DNA from: UBA6168 sp964573725
Lineage (GTDB): Bacteria; Bacteroidota; Bacteroidia; Chitinophagales; Saprospiraceae
Reading direction: 5' to 3'
Length of the DNA stretch: 62,874 bases
Assembly: GCA_964573725.1 (NCBI GenBank)
Contig: CAZNLJ010000024.1
Location: 1 to 62,874 of the forward strand
Positions within the stretch are counted from its first letter, which is position 1, and each line of letters opens with the position of its first letter. A program made the translations under genes and the position numbers. The notes beneath the pieces are model-generated. The model ran no database searches. It was not told the origin of the DNA and saw nothing but the letters and a program-made list of their open reading frames with translations. Positions 26,484 to 34,406 of the stretch are shown one piece after another.

Positions 26484-27440
26484 TCAAGCGGTGGCCAGGT
26501 AACGTGCCTGCAGGTGAAGCAGCATGTCGGCCGTCATCCTGTGTAGGTCGAAGGCCGGTTCCCATCCCCAATCGAGGCGGGCGGCTTGGTCGTCAATGCT
26601 GGCCGGCCAGCTGTCGGCGATTTGTTGGCGGAAGTCCGGTCGGTAGTCGACATGGAAAGCCGGAAGATGGGTTCGGATGCTGTCCGCCAGTTGGGCCGGG
26701 GTAAAGTGGACGGCGGACAGGTTGTAACTGGTACGCACACGGATACGGTCCGCCGGTGCTTCCATCAACTGCAGGGTGGCCCGGATGGCGTCGTCCATAT
26801 AAATCATGGGCAGGGGCGTATCCGCAGACAGGAAACAGGGGTATGGCTTGTTTTGCAGCGCGTAATGGAACATGTCCACGGCATAGTCGGTCGTACCGCC
26901 GCCCGGGGCGCTCTGGTAGCCGATGACACCGGGATACCGCAGCGAACGGATGTCGAGCTGATAGCGTTGGAAATAATACTGGGCCCACATTTCCCCGGCC
27001 ACCTTGGACATCCCGTAGACAGTTCCCGGTTGGAGGGGCGCCGTTTGCGGGGTCATGGTCTTGGGGGCCTCCTTTCCGAATACGGCAATGGAGCTCGGGT
27101 GGAAGACCTTGGCGACCTGGCGTTCCCGGGCGACTTCCAGCACGTTGAAAAGACCTTTCATGTTGATATCCCAAGTCAGGAGGGGATCCGATTCCCCTTT
27201 GGCGGAGAGGATCGCGGCCAGGTGGTAGACTTGGGTGACCCGATGGCGGGAGACCAATTCGTCGAGCGATGGCCGGTCGGTGACATCCAGGGTCAGGTAG
27301 GTCCCTTCGGAGGGTTCGGAAGGCGGACGGATGTCCGTGGCGATGACCTGCCGGATTCCGTAGTGTGCCTGCAGCGATTTGGTTAGGACGGAGCCGATTT
27401 GTCCGTTTGCACCTGTTACCAGGATGGTGTCTTTGCTCAT
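26484..27440 (-). CDS. SDR-type L-threonine 3-dehydrogenase
   Basis: This 318-residue NAD-dependent epimerase/dehydratase-fold protein has the nucleotide motif VTGANGQIG (8-16) and the catalytic YxxxK in YGMSKVAGE (about 143-147), with SSIAVFG supplying the Ser. The block VIGYQSAPGGGTTDYAVDMFHYAL and MIYMDDAI is typical of the short-chain threonine dehydrogenases found in Bacteroidota and animals, as opposed to the zinc MDR enzyme of E. coli. It oxidises threonine to 2-amino-3-ketobutyrate, the kbl substrate. The ATG at 27440 is preferred over a TTG three codons upstream. Confidence 0.92.
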   Translation of the reverse strand: MSKDTILVTGANGQIGSVLTKSLQAHYGIRQVIATDIRPPSEPSEGTYLTLDVTDRPSLDELVSRHRVTQVYHLAAILSAKGESDPLLTWDINMKGLFNVLEVARERQVAKVFHPSSIAVFGKEAPKTMTPQTAPLQPGTVYGMSKVAGEMWAQYYFQRYQLDIRSLRYPGVIGYQSAPGGGTTDYAVDMFHYALQNKPYPCFLSADTPLPMIYMDDAIRATLQLMEAPADRIRVRTSYNLSAVHFTPAQLADSIRTHLPAFHVDYRPDFRQQIADSWPASIDDQAARLDWGWEPAFDLHRMTADMLLHLQARYLATA

Positions 27441-27535
27441 AGTCGTCAACTGCCGCTTCCCCCGGCGGGTCGAATCGACGGGCCGGCGGGGCGGTATTCG
27501 GAACAGGGGGCGATTTGGTTTTATCGGAGGCGAAA

Positions 27536-28030
27536 TTACGCAAACTCGCCGAATGGAGAAACAGGGATGTTCGGGACTTCCGGCAGAAAGACGTATTTTT
27601 TATCCTGGTGGTCGATCAGGCAGCAGTAGGTCTCCGGGCCATTCGTGACCAGCAGGTAGGGCACCTGCAGGGTGATGTTGTAGGTTGCGGCCTGAAAGAA
27701 AGTCTCGTCGGTGATGCGGACCGAGGGGGCTTTGCATTCCGCCAGCAGAAAGGGACGGTTGTCGGGGTCGTAAGCCAGCAGGTCGAAGCGTTTGGTGCGT
27801 TGGTGGACCCGGACGGCCTTTTCGACAGCCAGGCGGCCGAGCGGGTATCCCTTGTCCAGCACGAGATATTGGATAAGCAATTGGCGCACCAGTTCCTCGG
27901 GTGTCTGGACAAGGAAGGTCCTGCGGACCGCATCGAACACCTGGCGTTTTCCTTCCCGGGTACGGAAGCGCAGGCTGGCCTGGTGTTGCAACAGGTCGAT
28001 GTCCAGGGTGTTCATTCGGGAATCGGGCAT
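27536..28030 (-). CDS. Stand-alone HsdR N-terminal-like (HSDR_N_2) nuclease-fold protein
   Basis: The 164-residue protein corresponds to the N-terminal PD-(D/E)XK nuclease fold of type I restriction subunits, without the helicase motor. Candidate catalytic residues are E70, D83 (KRFDLL) and E98-K100 in LLAECKAP, so the site looks intact. Such single-domain proteins are common in Bacteroidota chromosomes and are not part of a restriction system; no HsdM or HsdS lies nearby. The gene follows the ABC permease by 27 bases on the same strand and precedes tdh by 95 bases. The function is unknown. An ATG at 28015 is an alternative start. Confidence 0.82.
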   Translation of the reverse strand: MPDSRMNTLDIDLLQHQASLRFRTREGKRQVFDAVRRTFLVQTPEELVRQLLIQYLVLDKGYPLGRLAVEKAVRVHQRTKRFDLLAYDPDNRPFLLAECKAPSVRITDETFFQAATYNITLQVPYLLVTNGPETYCCLIDHQDKKYVFLPEVPNIPVSPFGEFA

Positions 28031-28057
28031 GCGCGATGCTTTGTCTGACCGGGCCTG

Positions 28058-29317
28058 TCAGGCAGTGTGGCGGATGGCGACGACGGGATCCATGCGGGCG
28101 GCTTGCAAGGCCGGGATGACTCCGGACAATACCCCTACCACGATGGAGATGAACAATCCCCAGGCCATGTTGGTCAGGTCCAGGTAGATTTGGAAAGGAA
28201 GGACATCGTTCAAGCCCAACAGGACGAAATAGACCATCGCCAGTCCGATCAGTCCACCCATGACGCAAAGGAAGACGGATTCGATCAGGAACTCCAGCAG
28301 GATGATGGACTGGCGTGCCCCCAGGGCCTTTTTGATGCCGATGATATTGGTCCTTTCCTTGACGGAAACGAACATGATGTTGGCAACGCTGAACATACCG
28401 ACCAGGATGGCGAAGATGCCGATGGCGAAGCCCACCATGTTGAGGACGCCGAAGACATTGTCCATCAGTTTGGCCAGGACCGACAGGCTGTTGAGGGAAA
28501 AGTTGTTGTCCTCCTTCGGTTTGATTTTCCGCTCGGAGCGGAGCACCCAGGTGAGGTCGTCCCGGAGCTCCTCGAGGCTGACACCGGGTTTTGCCTTTAC
28601 GTTGACGGTGGTTCCCCAGAAGTTGGTGGTCCGGACGTTGGCGATCTTTTTCGCCAATTCGTAGGAGATGATGATGGCCTGGTCGTAGTCCATGACTTTG
28701 AGCAGGTCCTTTCCGGATTTCTCGAAGACGCCGATGACCTCGAGGTCGCGGCCACCCAGGTTGATGACCTTACCGATGGGGTCCAGCGAGCCGAACAGTT
28801 CGGAGGCGACCTGATATCCGATCAGGACCTTGTTCATGCCATAGTGGTATTCCGACGGGGTATAATACCTGCCCTTGTCGAATTCGATGTTGAACAGTTT
28901 GTCGAAATCGAAGGTGACCGCCGCGACGAACACCCTTTCCACACTATTGGACCGGTATTTTGCGGTCCGGGAGCCGATGAAGACATGGTAATCCACCAGG
29001 CCGGCGGCATTTGATTTCGTCTTGATCGCCTCGTAGTCGGCATAATCCGGATTCGGGCGTCGCTGGTACTTCCAGAAATTCTGTCCGGGATCCTCGTTCC
29101 AGGGCATTTTCTGGATGTAGATGACATCGTCACCCAGCTTGTTCAGGCTGCTCATGACATTGTCCTGCAGGGAATTGACGGCAGCCTGGACCCCGATGAT
29201 GCAAAAAATGCCGATGGTGACGCCCAGCAGCGACAGGAAGGTACGCAAGCGGTTGGCGACGAGTTGGTCCCAGGCTTGCAGGACACTTTCGAAAAAGACA
29301 CGGGCGAGGATGGACAT
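28058..29317 (-). CDS. MacB/FtsX-type ABC transporter permease
   Basis: The 419-residue protein has one transmembrane helix near 20-42 (TFLSLLGVTIGIFCIIGV), a large periplasmic MacB-like domain (about 50-290), and three C-terminal helices forming the FtsX domain. The latter contains SVKERTNIIGIKKALGARQ and ends PALQAARMDPVVAIRH. These permeases pair with an ATPase for mechanotransmission, lipoprotein or peptide export; no ATPase gene is adjacent. The start at 29317 (MSILARVFFES) matches the usual short N-terminus. The downstream HsdR-like gene is 27 bases away and may be co-transcribed. Confidence 0.9.
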   Translation of the reverse strand: MSILARVFFESVLQAWDQLVANRLRTFLSLLGVTIGIFCIIGVQAAVNSLQDNVMSSLNKLGDDVIYIQKMPWNEDPGQNFWKYQRRPNPDYADYEAIKTKSNAAGLVDYHVFIGSRTAKYRSNSVERVFVAAVTFDFDKLFNIEFDKGRYYTPSEYHYGMNKVLIGYQVASELFGSLDPIGKVINLGGRDLEVIGVFEKSGKDLLKVMDYDQAIIISYELAKKIANVRTTNFWGTTVNVKAKPGVSLEELRDDLTWVLRSERKIKPKEDNNFSLNSLSVLAKLMDNVFGVLNMVGFAIGIFAILVGMFSVANIMFVSVKERTNIIGIKKALGARQSIILLEFLIESVFLCVMGGLIGLAMVYFVLLGLNDVLPFQIYLDLTNMAWGLFISIVVGVLSGVIPALQAARMDPVVAIRHTA

Positions 29318-29395
29318 GGCTGCTATTTTGTGGTCGGCTAAATTCCACAATTAGCCTGGAATCCCCTACTGCAATCGATGGAAGGGCTTTTTTTT

Positions 29396-29426
29396 TCTGC
29401 TAAATGGGGTAATCGGCGTATTTTTG
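29396..29426 (+). promoter_or_regulatory. Candidate -33/-7 promoter for selU-selD
   Basis: TCTG (29396-29399) is followed after exactly 19 bases by TATTTTTG (29419-29426). This differs by one base from the Bacteroidota consensus TTTG-N19-TAnnTTTG. Transcription from here would begin near 29433, which argues for a selU start downstream of that point. Confidence 0.5.
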
Positions 29427-29527
29427 ACCTTCCTCGTCGTTCCGGTCCGCTACCGGTCCGACCTTGTTCCGGGGCGGCCGGGCGGTCCTGGTTTGCGGGC
29501 CGCTTCCGCTTGTCAATTTCCTTCGAC

Positions 29528-30562
29528 GTGCTATCATTCGATATTTCAACTTTCTTGCGGGAGCGTATACCCGGAACCGTCCTGTTCGATGTCCGCACAC
29601 CTTCGGAGTACGCGAAGGGGCACATTCCGGGGGCCGTGAACCTTCCTTTGTTCGATGATGCGGAGCGGGCGGAGGTCGGCACCTTGTACAAACGGTCGGG
29701 GCCGGAACCCGCTTACCTGCGGGGGCTGGACCTGGCGGGTGCCAAGATGGGCTGGTATATCCGGGAAGCGATGCGGTATTGTCCCGACCGGCGGGTGTCC
29801 CTGTATTGTTGGCGGGGCGGGAAGCGCAGCGGCAGCCTGGCTTCCCTGCTGGAATTCTCCGGATTTGAGGTGGGCCTGTTGAAAGGCGGATACAAGGCCT
29901 ACCGCACCCATGTGCTGTCGTCCTTTGAACAGGAACCCCGCCGGTACCTGGTGTTGGGCGGCAAGACCGGCAGTGGAAAGACAGCGGTGTTGCAGGCGCT
30001 TCGGGAGCTGGGGGAGCAGGTGCTCGACCTGGAGGGTTTGGCCCGTCACAAGGGCTCGGCCTTCGGGGGACTGGGCGAAGCGCCGCAGCCGACCGTGGAG
30101 CAATTCGAGAATCTCTTGCACCGGGAATGGGCAGCGACCGATCCGGGTCGGCGCGTGTGGGTGGAAAACGAAAGCCGCAGCATCGGCCGTGTATTCATTC
30201 CGCAGGGTTTTTGGAACCTGTTCAAGGCGGCGCCGCTGATCCGGCTGGACATCCCTTTCCGGGAGCGGGTGGCCTACCTGGTGCGGGGCTATGGCGACCA
30301 TCCCCCGGAGGCGCTGGAGGCTTGCCTGTTGAAACTCGAACGTCGCATGGGCGGGCAACAGGTCAAGGATGCGCTGCATGCTTTCCGTGAGGGGGATATA
30401 GCGGGGGCGACATCCGTGGCACTGGCCTATTACGACAAGACTTATGACCATGCGACGGCGAGGGGTAATTTTTCCGCGGTGCACGACTGGGCTTCCGACA
30501 CCTTGGACCCGGTATCCGTAGCCGAGGGACTCCTGGACTTGGCACATCAAAAAGGATGGTAA
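29528..30562 (+). CDS. selU: tRNA 2-selenouridine synthase
   Basis: SelU (MnmH) converts 2-thiouridine at the tRNA wobble position to 2-selenouridine through geranylation and selenation, using selenophosphate. Numbered from the GTG at 29528, the 344-residue product has an N-terminal rhodanese domain with DVRTPSEYAKGHIPGAVNLP and the active Cys C94 in YCWRGGKRSGS. A P-loop domain follows with GKTGSGKT (145-152) and a WVENESRSIG motif. The ATG 50 codons upstream lies before the putative promoter start point, so GTG (or a TTG at 29507) is preferred. Its stop overlaps the selD start, giving translational coupling with the selenophosphate supplier. Confidence 0.93.
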   Translation: MLSFDISTFLRERIPGTVLFDVRTPSEYAKGHIPGAVNLPLFDDAERAEVGTLYKRSGPEPAYLRGLDLAGAKMGWYIREAMRYCPDRRVSLYCWRGGKRSGSLASLLEFSGFEVGLLKGGYKAYRTHVLSSFEQEPRRYLVLGGKTGSGKTAVLQALRELGEQVLDLEGLARHKGSAFGGLGEAPQPTVEQFENLLHREWAATDPGRRVWVENESRSIGRVFIPQGFWNLFKAAPLIRLDIPFRERVAYLVRGYGDHPPEALEACLLKLERRMGGQQVKDALHAFREGDIAGATSVALAYYDKTYDHATARGNFSAVHDWASDTLDPVSVAEGLLDLAHQKGW

Positions 30563-31623
30563 TGAGCGAATATAAGTTGACGGCTTTCAGCAAGGGTGCG
30601 GGTTGCGGATGCAAGATAGGCCCGGGCATCCTGGACAAGATATTGGCAGCATTGCCGGCACAACCGGCGGATGCCGCCTTGTTAGTGGGATATCGGGAAC
30701 GGGATGATGCGGCGGTTTACCGGCTCGATGACCAGGTCGCCTTGGTTTCCACCACCGATTTTTTCACACCGATCGTAGATGATGCGGCCACTTTCGGCCG
30801 GATTGCGGCGGCCAACGCCCTGAGTGATGTCTATGCAATGGGGGGACGCCCCCTGTTGGCCATTGCCGTCCTGGGATGGCCGGTCGGTCAGTTGCCGCCG
30901 GAACTGGCGGGCGCAGTGCTGGCAGGTGCCCGTGAAACCTGTACGGAAGCGGGTATTCCCTTGGCGGGGGGGCATAGCATCGAGGCACCGGAGCCTTTCT
31001 TCGGATTATCCGTCACCGGGACGGTTCGTACCGACCATATCAAACGCAACCATACCGGGCAAGCCGGCGACCTGGTCCTGCTCACCAAGCCCATCGGCAG
31101 TGGAGTACTCACCACCGCCCTGAAGCGGGGGTTATTGGCTGCGGACCACCTGGACGGATTGGTATCCCACCTGACGCAGCTGAACCAGGTAGGGGCGGAA
31201 TTAGGCAGCTTGGAAGCCGTGACGGCGATGACCGATGTGACGGGTTTCGGGCTGTTGGGGCATTTGTCGGAGCTGACGGCGGGCGGCGGAACGGGGGCGG
31301 AGCTCCATTATGGAAAGGTACCCCGCATGCAGGGGGTTCCCGAGTACCTGCGGCAGCAGGTCATGCCGGATGCGACCAGCAGGAATTGGGCGCGGTACGG
31401 GGGGGCGGTGCAATTCGCCGAGGGGGTGGACGTACTCGATGCCTACCTGACCCTGTCGGATCCGCAGACGAACGGCGGTCTGCTGCTGACAGTCCGGCCG
31501 GAACAGCTGGCGGAGGTAGTGGCGGTGCTGACCGCTGCAGGGCTTTCCGCCCATACCGAACCGATCGGTCGCTTGACGGAAGGAACGGCGGATGCCGCCG
31601 GAATTATCCGGATTCTGCCGTAA
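30562..31623 (+). CDS. selD: Selenide, water dikinase (selenophosphate synthetase)
   Basis: SelD makes selenophosphate from selenide and ATP. The 353-residue protein shows the N-terminal GAGCGCKIGP motif with Cys at positions 15 and 17 and Lys 18, so it is a Cys form, not a selenoprotein. It also has the ATP-binding core STTDFFTPIVDD, DVYAMGG, GGHSIEAPEPFFGLSVTG and MTDVTGFGLLGH. The ATG at 30562 shares its A with the selU stop (TAATG); a start at 30556 is also possible. Coupling to selU and the absence of selA/selB nearby suggest use in tRNA modification. Confidence 0.96.
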   Translation: MSEYKLTAFSKGAGCGCKIGPGILDKILAALPAQPADAALLVGYRERDDAAVYRLDDQVALVSTTDFFTPIVDDAATFGRIAAANALSDVYAMGGRPLLAIAVLGWPVGQLPPELAGAVLAGARETCTEAGIPLAGGHSIEAPEPFFGLSVTGTVRTDHIKRNHTGQAGDLVLLTKPIGSGVLTTALKRGLLAADHLDGLVSHLTQLNQVGAELGSLEAVTAMTDVTGFGLLGHLSELTAGGGTGAELHYGKVPRMQGVPEYLRQQVMPDATSRNWARYGGAVQFAEGVDVLDAYLTLSDPQTNGGLLLTVRPEQLAEVVAVLTAAGLSAHTEPIGRLTEGTADAAGIIRILP

Positions 31624-31636
31624 CGCCAGCCGCCGG

Positions 31637-32812
31637 TCACCAAGCCACCACTTCGGTTATTTCCAGTCCGAAGCCCATCATGCCTACCCTTCTGGTTTTC
31701 TTATTGGTCAGGAGCCGGATCCGGGAAATGCCCAAGTCCCGGAGTATTTGGGCACCGATACCAAAATCACGGTGTTCCATCGAAGGCGAATGCAGGGGGG
31801 CTGCCGGTCGGTTGGAACCGTTGGCTGCGGATTGCATCCGGTGTTGCAGGGAAGCCAACAGGGAGACATCCTTGTCGCTGTGGCGCATGATGACCACCGC
31901 GCCCTTGCCTTCCGACGCGATTTTTGCGAACGACCGGTTAAGGTCCGTGCCGAGGTCATCGAAAATGAAACCCAGCAGGTCGTTGCCCTCCATGGAGGAA
32001 TGGACACGGACCAGCACCGGCTCCTCCGGGCGCCACATGCCTTTGATGATGGCCAGGTGGACATCACCGGTCGGTTCCTGTGCGTAGGCAATCAGTTCGA
32101 ATTCCCCGAACTTATTTTTGAACGGCATGGAGAGATGGCGGCGGATCAGCCGTTCCGTCTGCATCCGGTAGGCGACGAGGTCCTTGATGGAAACGATCCG
32201 GAGGTCGAATTTTCGGGCGATTTCCTTCAGTTCCGGCATCCTGGCCATGGTCCCGTCGGGATTGAGGATTTCCACCAGGACGCCGGCAGGGCGGAAGCCG
32301 GCCAGCCGGGCCAGGTCGATGGCGGCTTCGGTATGGCCGGTCCTGCGAAGTACCCCGCCCGATTTCGCCTTCAGGGGGAAAATGTGACCCGGTTTCGCAA
32401 AATCGGCCGGACGGGTACTAGGATCCACCAGGGCCCGGATGCCCGTTGCCCGGTCATAGGCGGAGATACCGGTGGTGCAACCCCGCCCGATGAGGTCCAC
32501 CGAAACGGTGAAGGCGGTCTCATGCAAGGCGGTGTTGTCCGGTACCATCATGGACAGACCCAGCTCCTCGGCCCGTTTTTCATCCAGCGGGGCACAGATG
32601 AGGCCCCTGCCGTGGGTAGCCATGAAATTGATGATTTCCGGGGTGACGCATTCTGCGGCACAGATGAAGTCACCTTCGTTTTCGCGGTCCTCATCGTCCA
32701 CGACGATGATGATCTTGCCTTGTCGGATGGCCTCGACGGCGGAAGGGATGGTGTCGAGGGTGATTGCGGTGGCAGCCGGTCGGCCGGCTTGGTCGGTAGC
32801 TTTCATAGTCAT
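31637..32812 (-). CDS. 3,4-dihydroxy-2-butanone 4-phosphate synthase with a degenerate GTP cyclohydrolase II-like domain (RibBX-like)
   Basis: The N-terminal half (about 15-215) is a full RibB domain: DDEDRENEGDFICAAE, THGRGLICAPL and HTEAAIDLARLAG. It makes the four-carbon riboflavin precursor from ribulose 5-phosphate. The C-terminal half (about 220-391) has the RibA fold pattern (EPTGDVHLAIIKG, VRVHS, HRDFGIGAQIL, RLLTNKK). However, the three zinc-binding cysteines of GTP cyclohydrolase II are replaced by Met, Asp and Leu near residues 269-283, and the RQEGR motif is lost. I therefore call it RibB plus an inactive or repurposed domain, as described for RibBX proteins. It would often be annotated automatically as bifunctional RibBA. 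The start may also be the ATG two codons downstream. Confidence 0.88.
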   Translation of the reverse strand: MTMKATDQAGRPAATAITLDTIPSAVEAIRQGKIIIVVDDEDRENEGDFICAAECVTPEIINFMATHGRGLICAPLDEKRAEELGLSMMVPDNTALHETAFTVSVDLIGRGCTTGISAYDRATGIRALVDPSTRPADFAKPGHIFPLKAKSGGVLRRTGHTEAAIDLARLAGFRPAGVLVEILNPDGTMARMPELKEIARKFDLRIVSIKDLVAYRMQTERLIRRHLSMPFKNKFGEFELIAYAQEPTGDVHLAIIKGMWRPEEPVLVRVHSSMEGNDLLGFIFDDLGTDLNRSFAKIASEGKGAVVIMRHSDKDVSLLASLQHRMQSAANGSNRPAAPLHSPSMEHRDFGIGAQILRDLGISRIRLLTNKKTRRVGMMGFGLEITEVVAW

Positions 32813-32944
32813 TGCGGAAAGGGATGAACCATCGGGATCGCTGACCTCGTTATTGTTGTTTTCGGCGGCGAGGCCGGCCGGAATGCTTTCCGCCGCGAAG
32901 ATAAGGCAAACCCGCGCAGGACAGTAAGGACCTGAGGCGGAAAG

Positions 32945-33349
32945 TCATACCTGTATTTTTTGGCGGCTGGCCTTCAAATCCGAGCGGTGGCTCTTGTCCT
33001 TCCTTCTTGCCGCCCGTTGACCGGCGGAGGGGCGGACCCGGAAGAGCCTGGGTTTTACGGGACGCAGGGTTTCGGTCAAGAGTTCCCGGAGCCGCACGAT
33101 GACCCGTTGTTTGTTTTCCTGCTGGGAGCGGGTTTCCTGGCAGGTCAGTTGTAGGCAACCTTCCCGGTTGACGCGGGTTTGCAGGGCGGAAAGGAGGGTG
33201 TCTTTCTCGTGATCCGACAACCCTTCCGATGCGGCGATGTCGAACCACAGGCTGACGCGTGTTTCCACCTTGTTGGCGTGTTGGCCGCCGGGGCCGCTGC
33301 TGCGGCTGGTGCCGAACCGGAGTTCCTGTTCGATACGTTCGAAATTCAT
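32945..33349 (-). CDS. arfB: Alternative ribosome-rescue factor / peptidyl-tRNA hydrolase ArfB
   Basis: ArfB enters stalled ribosomes lacking a stop codon and hydrolyses the peptidyl-tRNA. The 134-residue protein carries the release-factor GGQ motif at 21-23 in SSGPGGQHANKVETRV. It also has the basic C-terminal tail (RVRPSAGQRAARRKDKSHRSDLK) that probes the empty mRNA channel. The length fits ArfB (about 140) and is far too short for RF1 or RF2. It lies 132 bases upstream of the RibB fusion gene on the same strand. Confidence 0.94.
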   Translation of the reverse strand: MNFERIEQELRFGTSRSSGPGGQHANKVETRVSLWFDIAASEGLSDHEKDTLLSALQTRVNREGCLQLTCQETRSQQENKQRVIVRLRELLTETLRPVKPRLFRVRPSAGQRAARRKDKSHRSDLKASRQKIQV

Positions 33350-33482
33350 GGGCAGGGGTATTTGTCACTGGGCGAACAACCACCGTCCCCGAAAGGTTCA
33401 TTTGTTATGGAATTCCGGCGAAAAAGGAATGCTGGTCCGGCCCCGCCGGCGACCGTTTGCCTTCCCGGTCAAAAAAAACGAG

Positions 33483-34391
33483 ATGGAATTAACCGTAGCC
33501 CGTACCCGACCCCTGTTCGAATGGTTGCTGAGGGGGGCAGCCTGCACCGTCTTCCTGGGGAGAGCCTGGCAGCATTTGTACTGGGATGCCCCTTTCACCG
33601 AGCTGCTCTGGGACCAGTCCTGGATGGAGCCGTTGACCGGCTATTTGGGTTTCGGTTCCTGGCAGGAATTTGTCCGATTGGTGGACGACCGGACGGTGGA
33701 AGTCCTCACGGTGGCCTTCGGTTGGTTGTACCTGGCTTGTGCGGCCGCGACCTTGATGATCGGGCGACCGGGGAGCCGCTGGCTTCGCGGCTGGATCCTG
33801 GTCGGTACGGCAGGTCTGGCGGTCCTGGCCTTGTTGTACATGAAAGAACATTTCTTTCATGCCGGGCAGCTGTTCGAATACAGTCTCCAGGTGGTTGCGC
33901 CCTTGGCCCTGCTGTATGCGGTCGTCACCCAAGACGGACTCGGAAGGCGGAGTTCCCTTTACCTTCGGTGGGCGGTTTCCCTGACCTTTGTCTGTCACGG
34001 GCTGTATGCGGTGGGATATTACCCGGTGCCCGGCAGTTTCATGAGCATGACGATCCGGATCTTGGGTTTGACGAAAGAAGGCGCGCTGCAATTCCTGCAG
34101 GTGGCTGGGTGGATGGATTTCGTGGTAGGTGCCGGGGTTTTCCTCCCGCCTCAATGGCGAAAGTGGGTGTTGTGGTATGCGGCGGGTTGGGGATTCGCGA
34201 CGGCGGCAGCGCGGGTGGCCGGTAACATATACGGGGCCGACCTGTCCGGCAGCCTTCACCAATGGATGTTCGAAACGGTTTATCGTTTGCCGCATGCCAT
34301 GATTCCCTTGCTGTTGGCCCTGGACGCCGGCATCCGTACGAAAAAGGCGGACCGGGAGGGAGGGTATTCGAGGGCGGTTGCCGGGGCATGA
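33483..34391 (+). CDS. Polytopic membrane protein of unknown function
   Basis: The 302-residue protein, started at the ATG at 33483 (MELTVARTRPLFEW), has about seven or eight hydrophobic segments. Examples are near 75-95 (LTVAFGWLYLACAAATLMI), 102-118, 130-150, 160-185, 200-225 and 230-250. Short conserved-looking stretches are FLGRAWQHLYWDAPFTELLWDQ and HGLYAVGYYPVPGSFM. A DoxX-like fold was considered but no clear signature is present. It is not obviously co-transcribed with anything and converges on the sugar kinase gene with 15 bases between stops. I do not recognise the family and assign no function. Confidence 0.75.
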   Translation: MELTVARTRPLFEWLLRGAACTVFLGRAWQHLYWDAPFTELLWDQSWMEPLTGYLGFGSWQEFVRLVDDRTVEVLTVAFGWLYLACAAATLMIGRPGSRWLRGWILVGTAGLAVLALLYMKEHFFHAGQLFEYSLQVVAPLALLYAVVTQDGLGRRSSLYLRWAVSLTFVCHGLYAVGYYPVPGSFMSMTIRILGLTKEGALQFLQVAGWMDFVVGAGVFLPPQWRKWVLWYAAGWGFATAAARVAGNIYGADLSGSLHQWMFETVYRLPHAMIPLLLALDAGIRTKKADREGGYSRAVAGA

Positions 34392-34406
34392 CCGGGCGGA
34401 AGACAA

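Noticed and set aside
29378..29527. N-terminal 50-codon extension of selU from the upstream ATG
   Set aside because: The extension is not rhodanese-like, and the best promoter in the region would start transcription inside it, so the GTG start was preferred.
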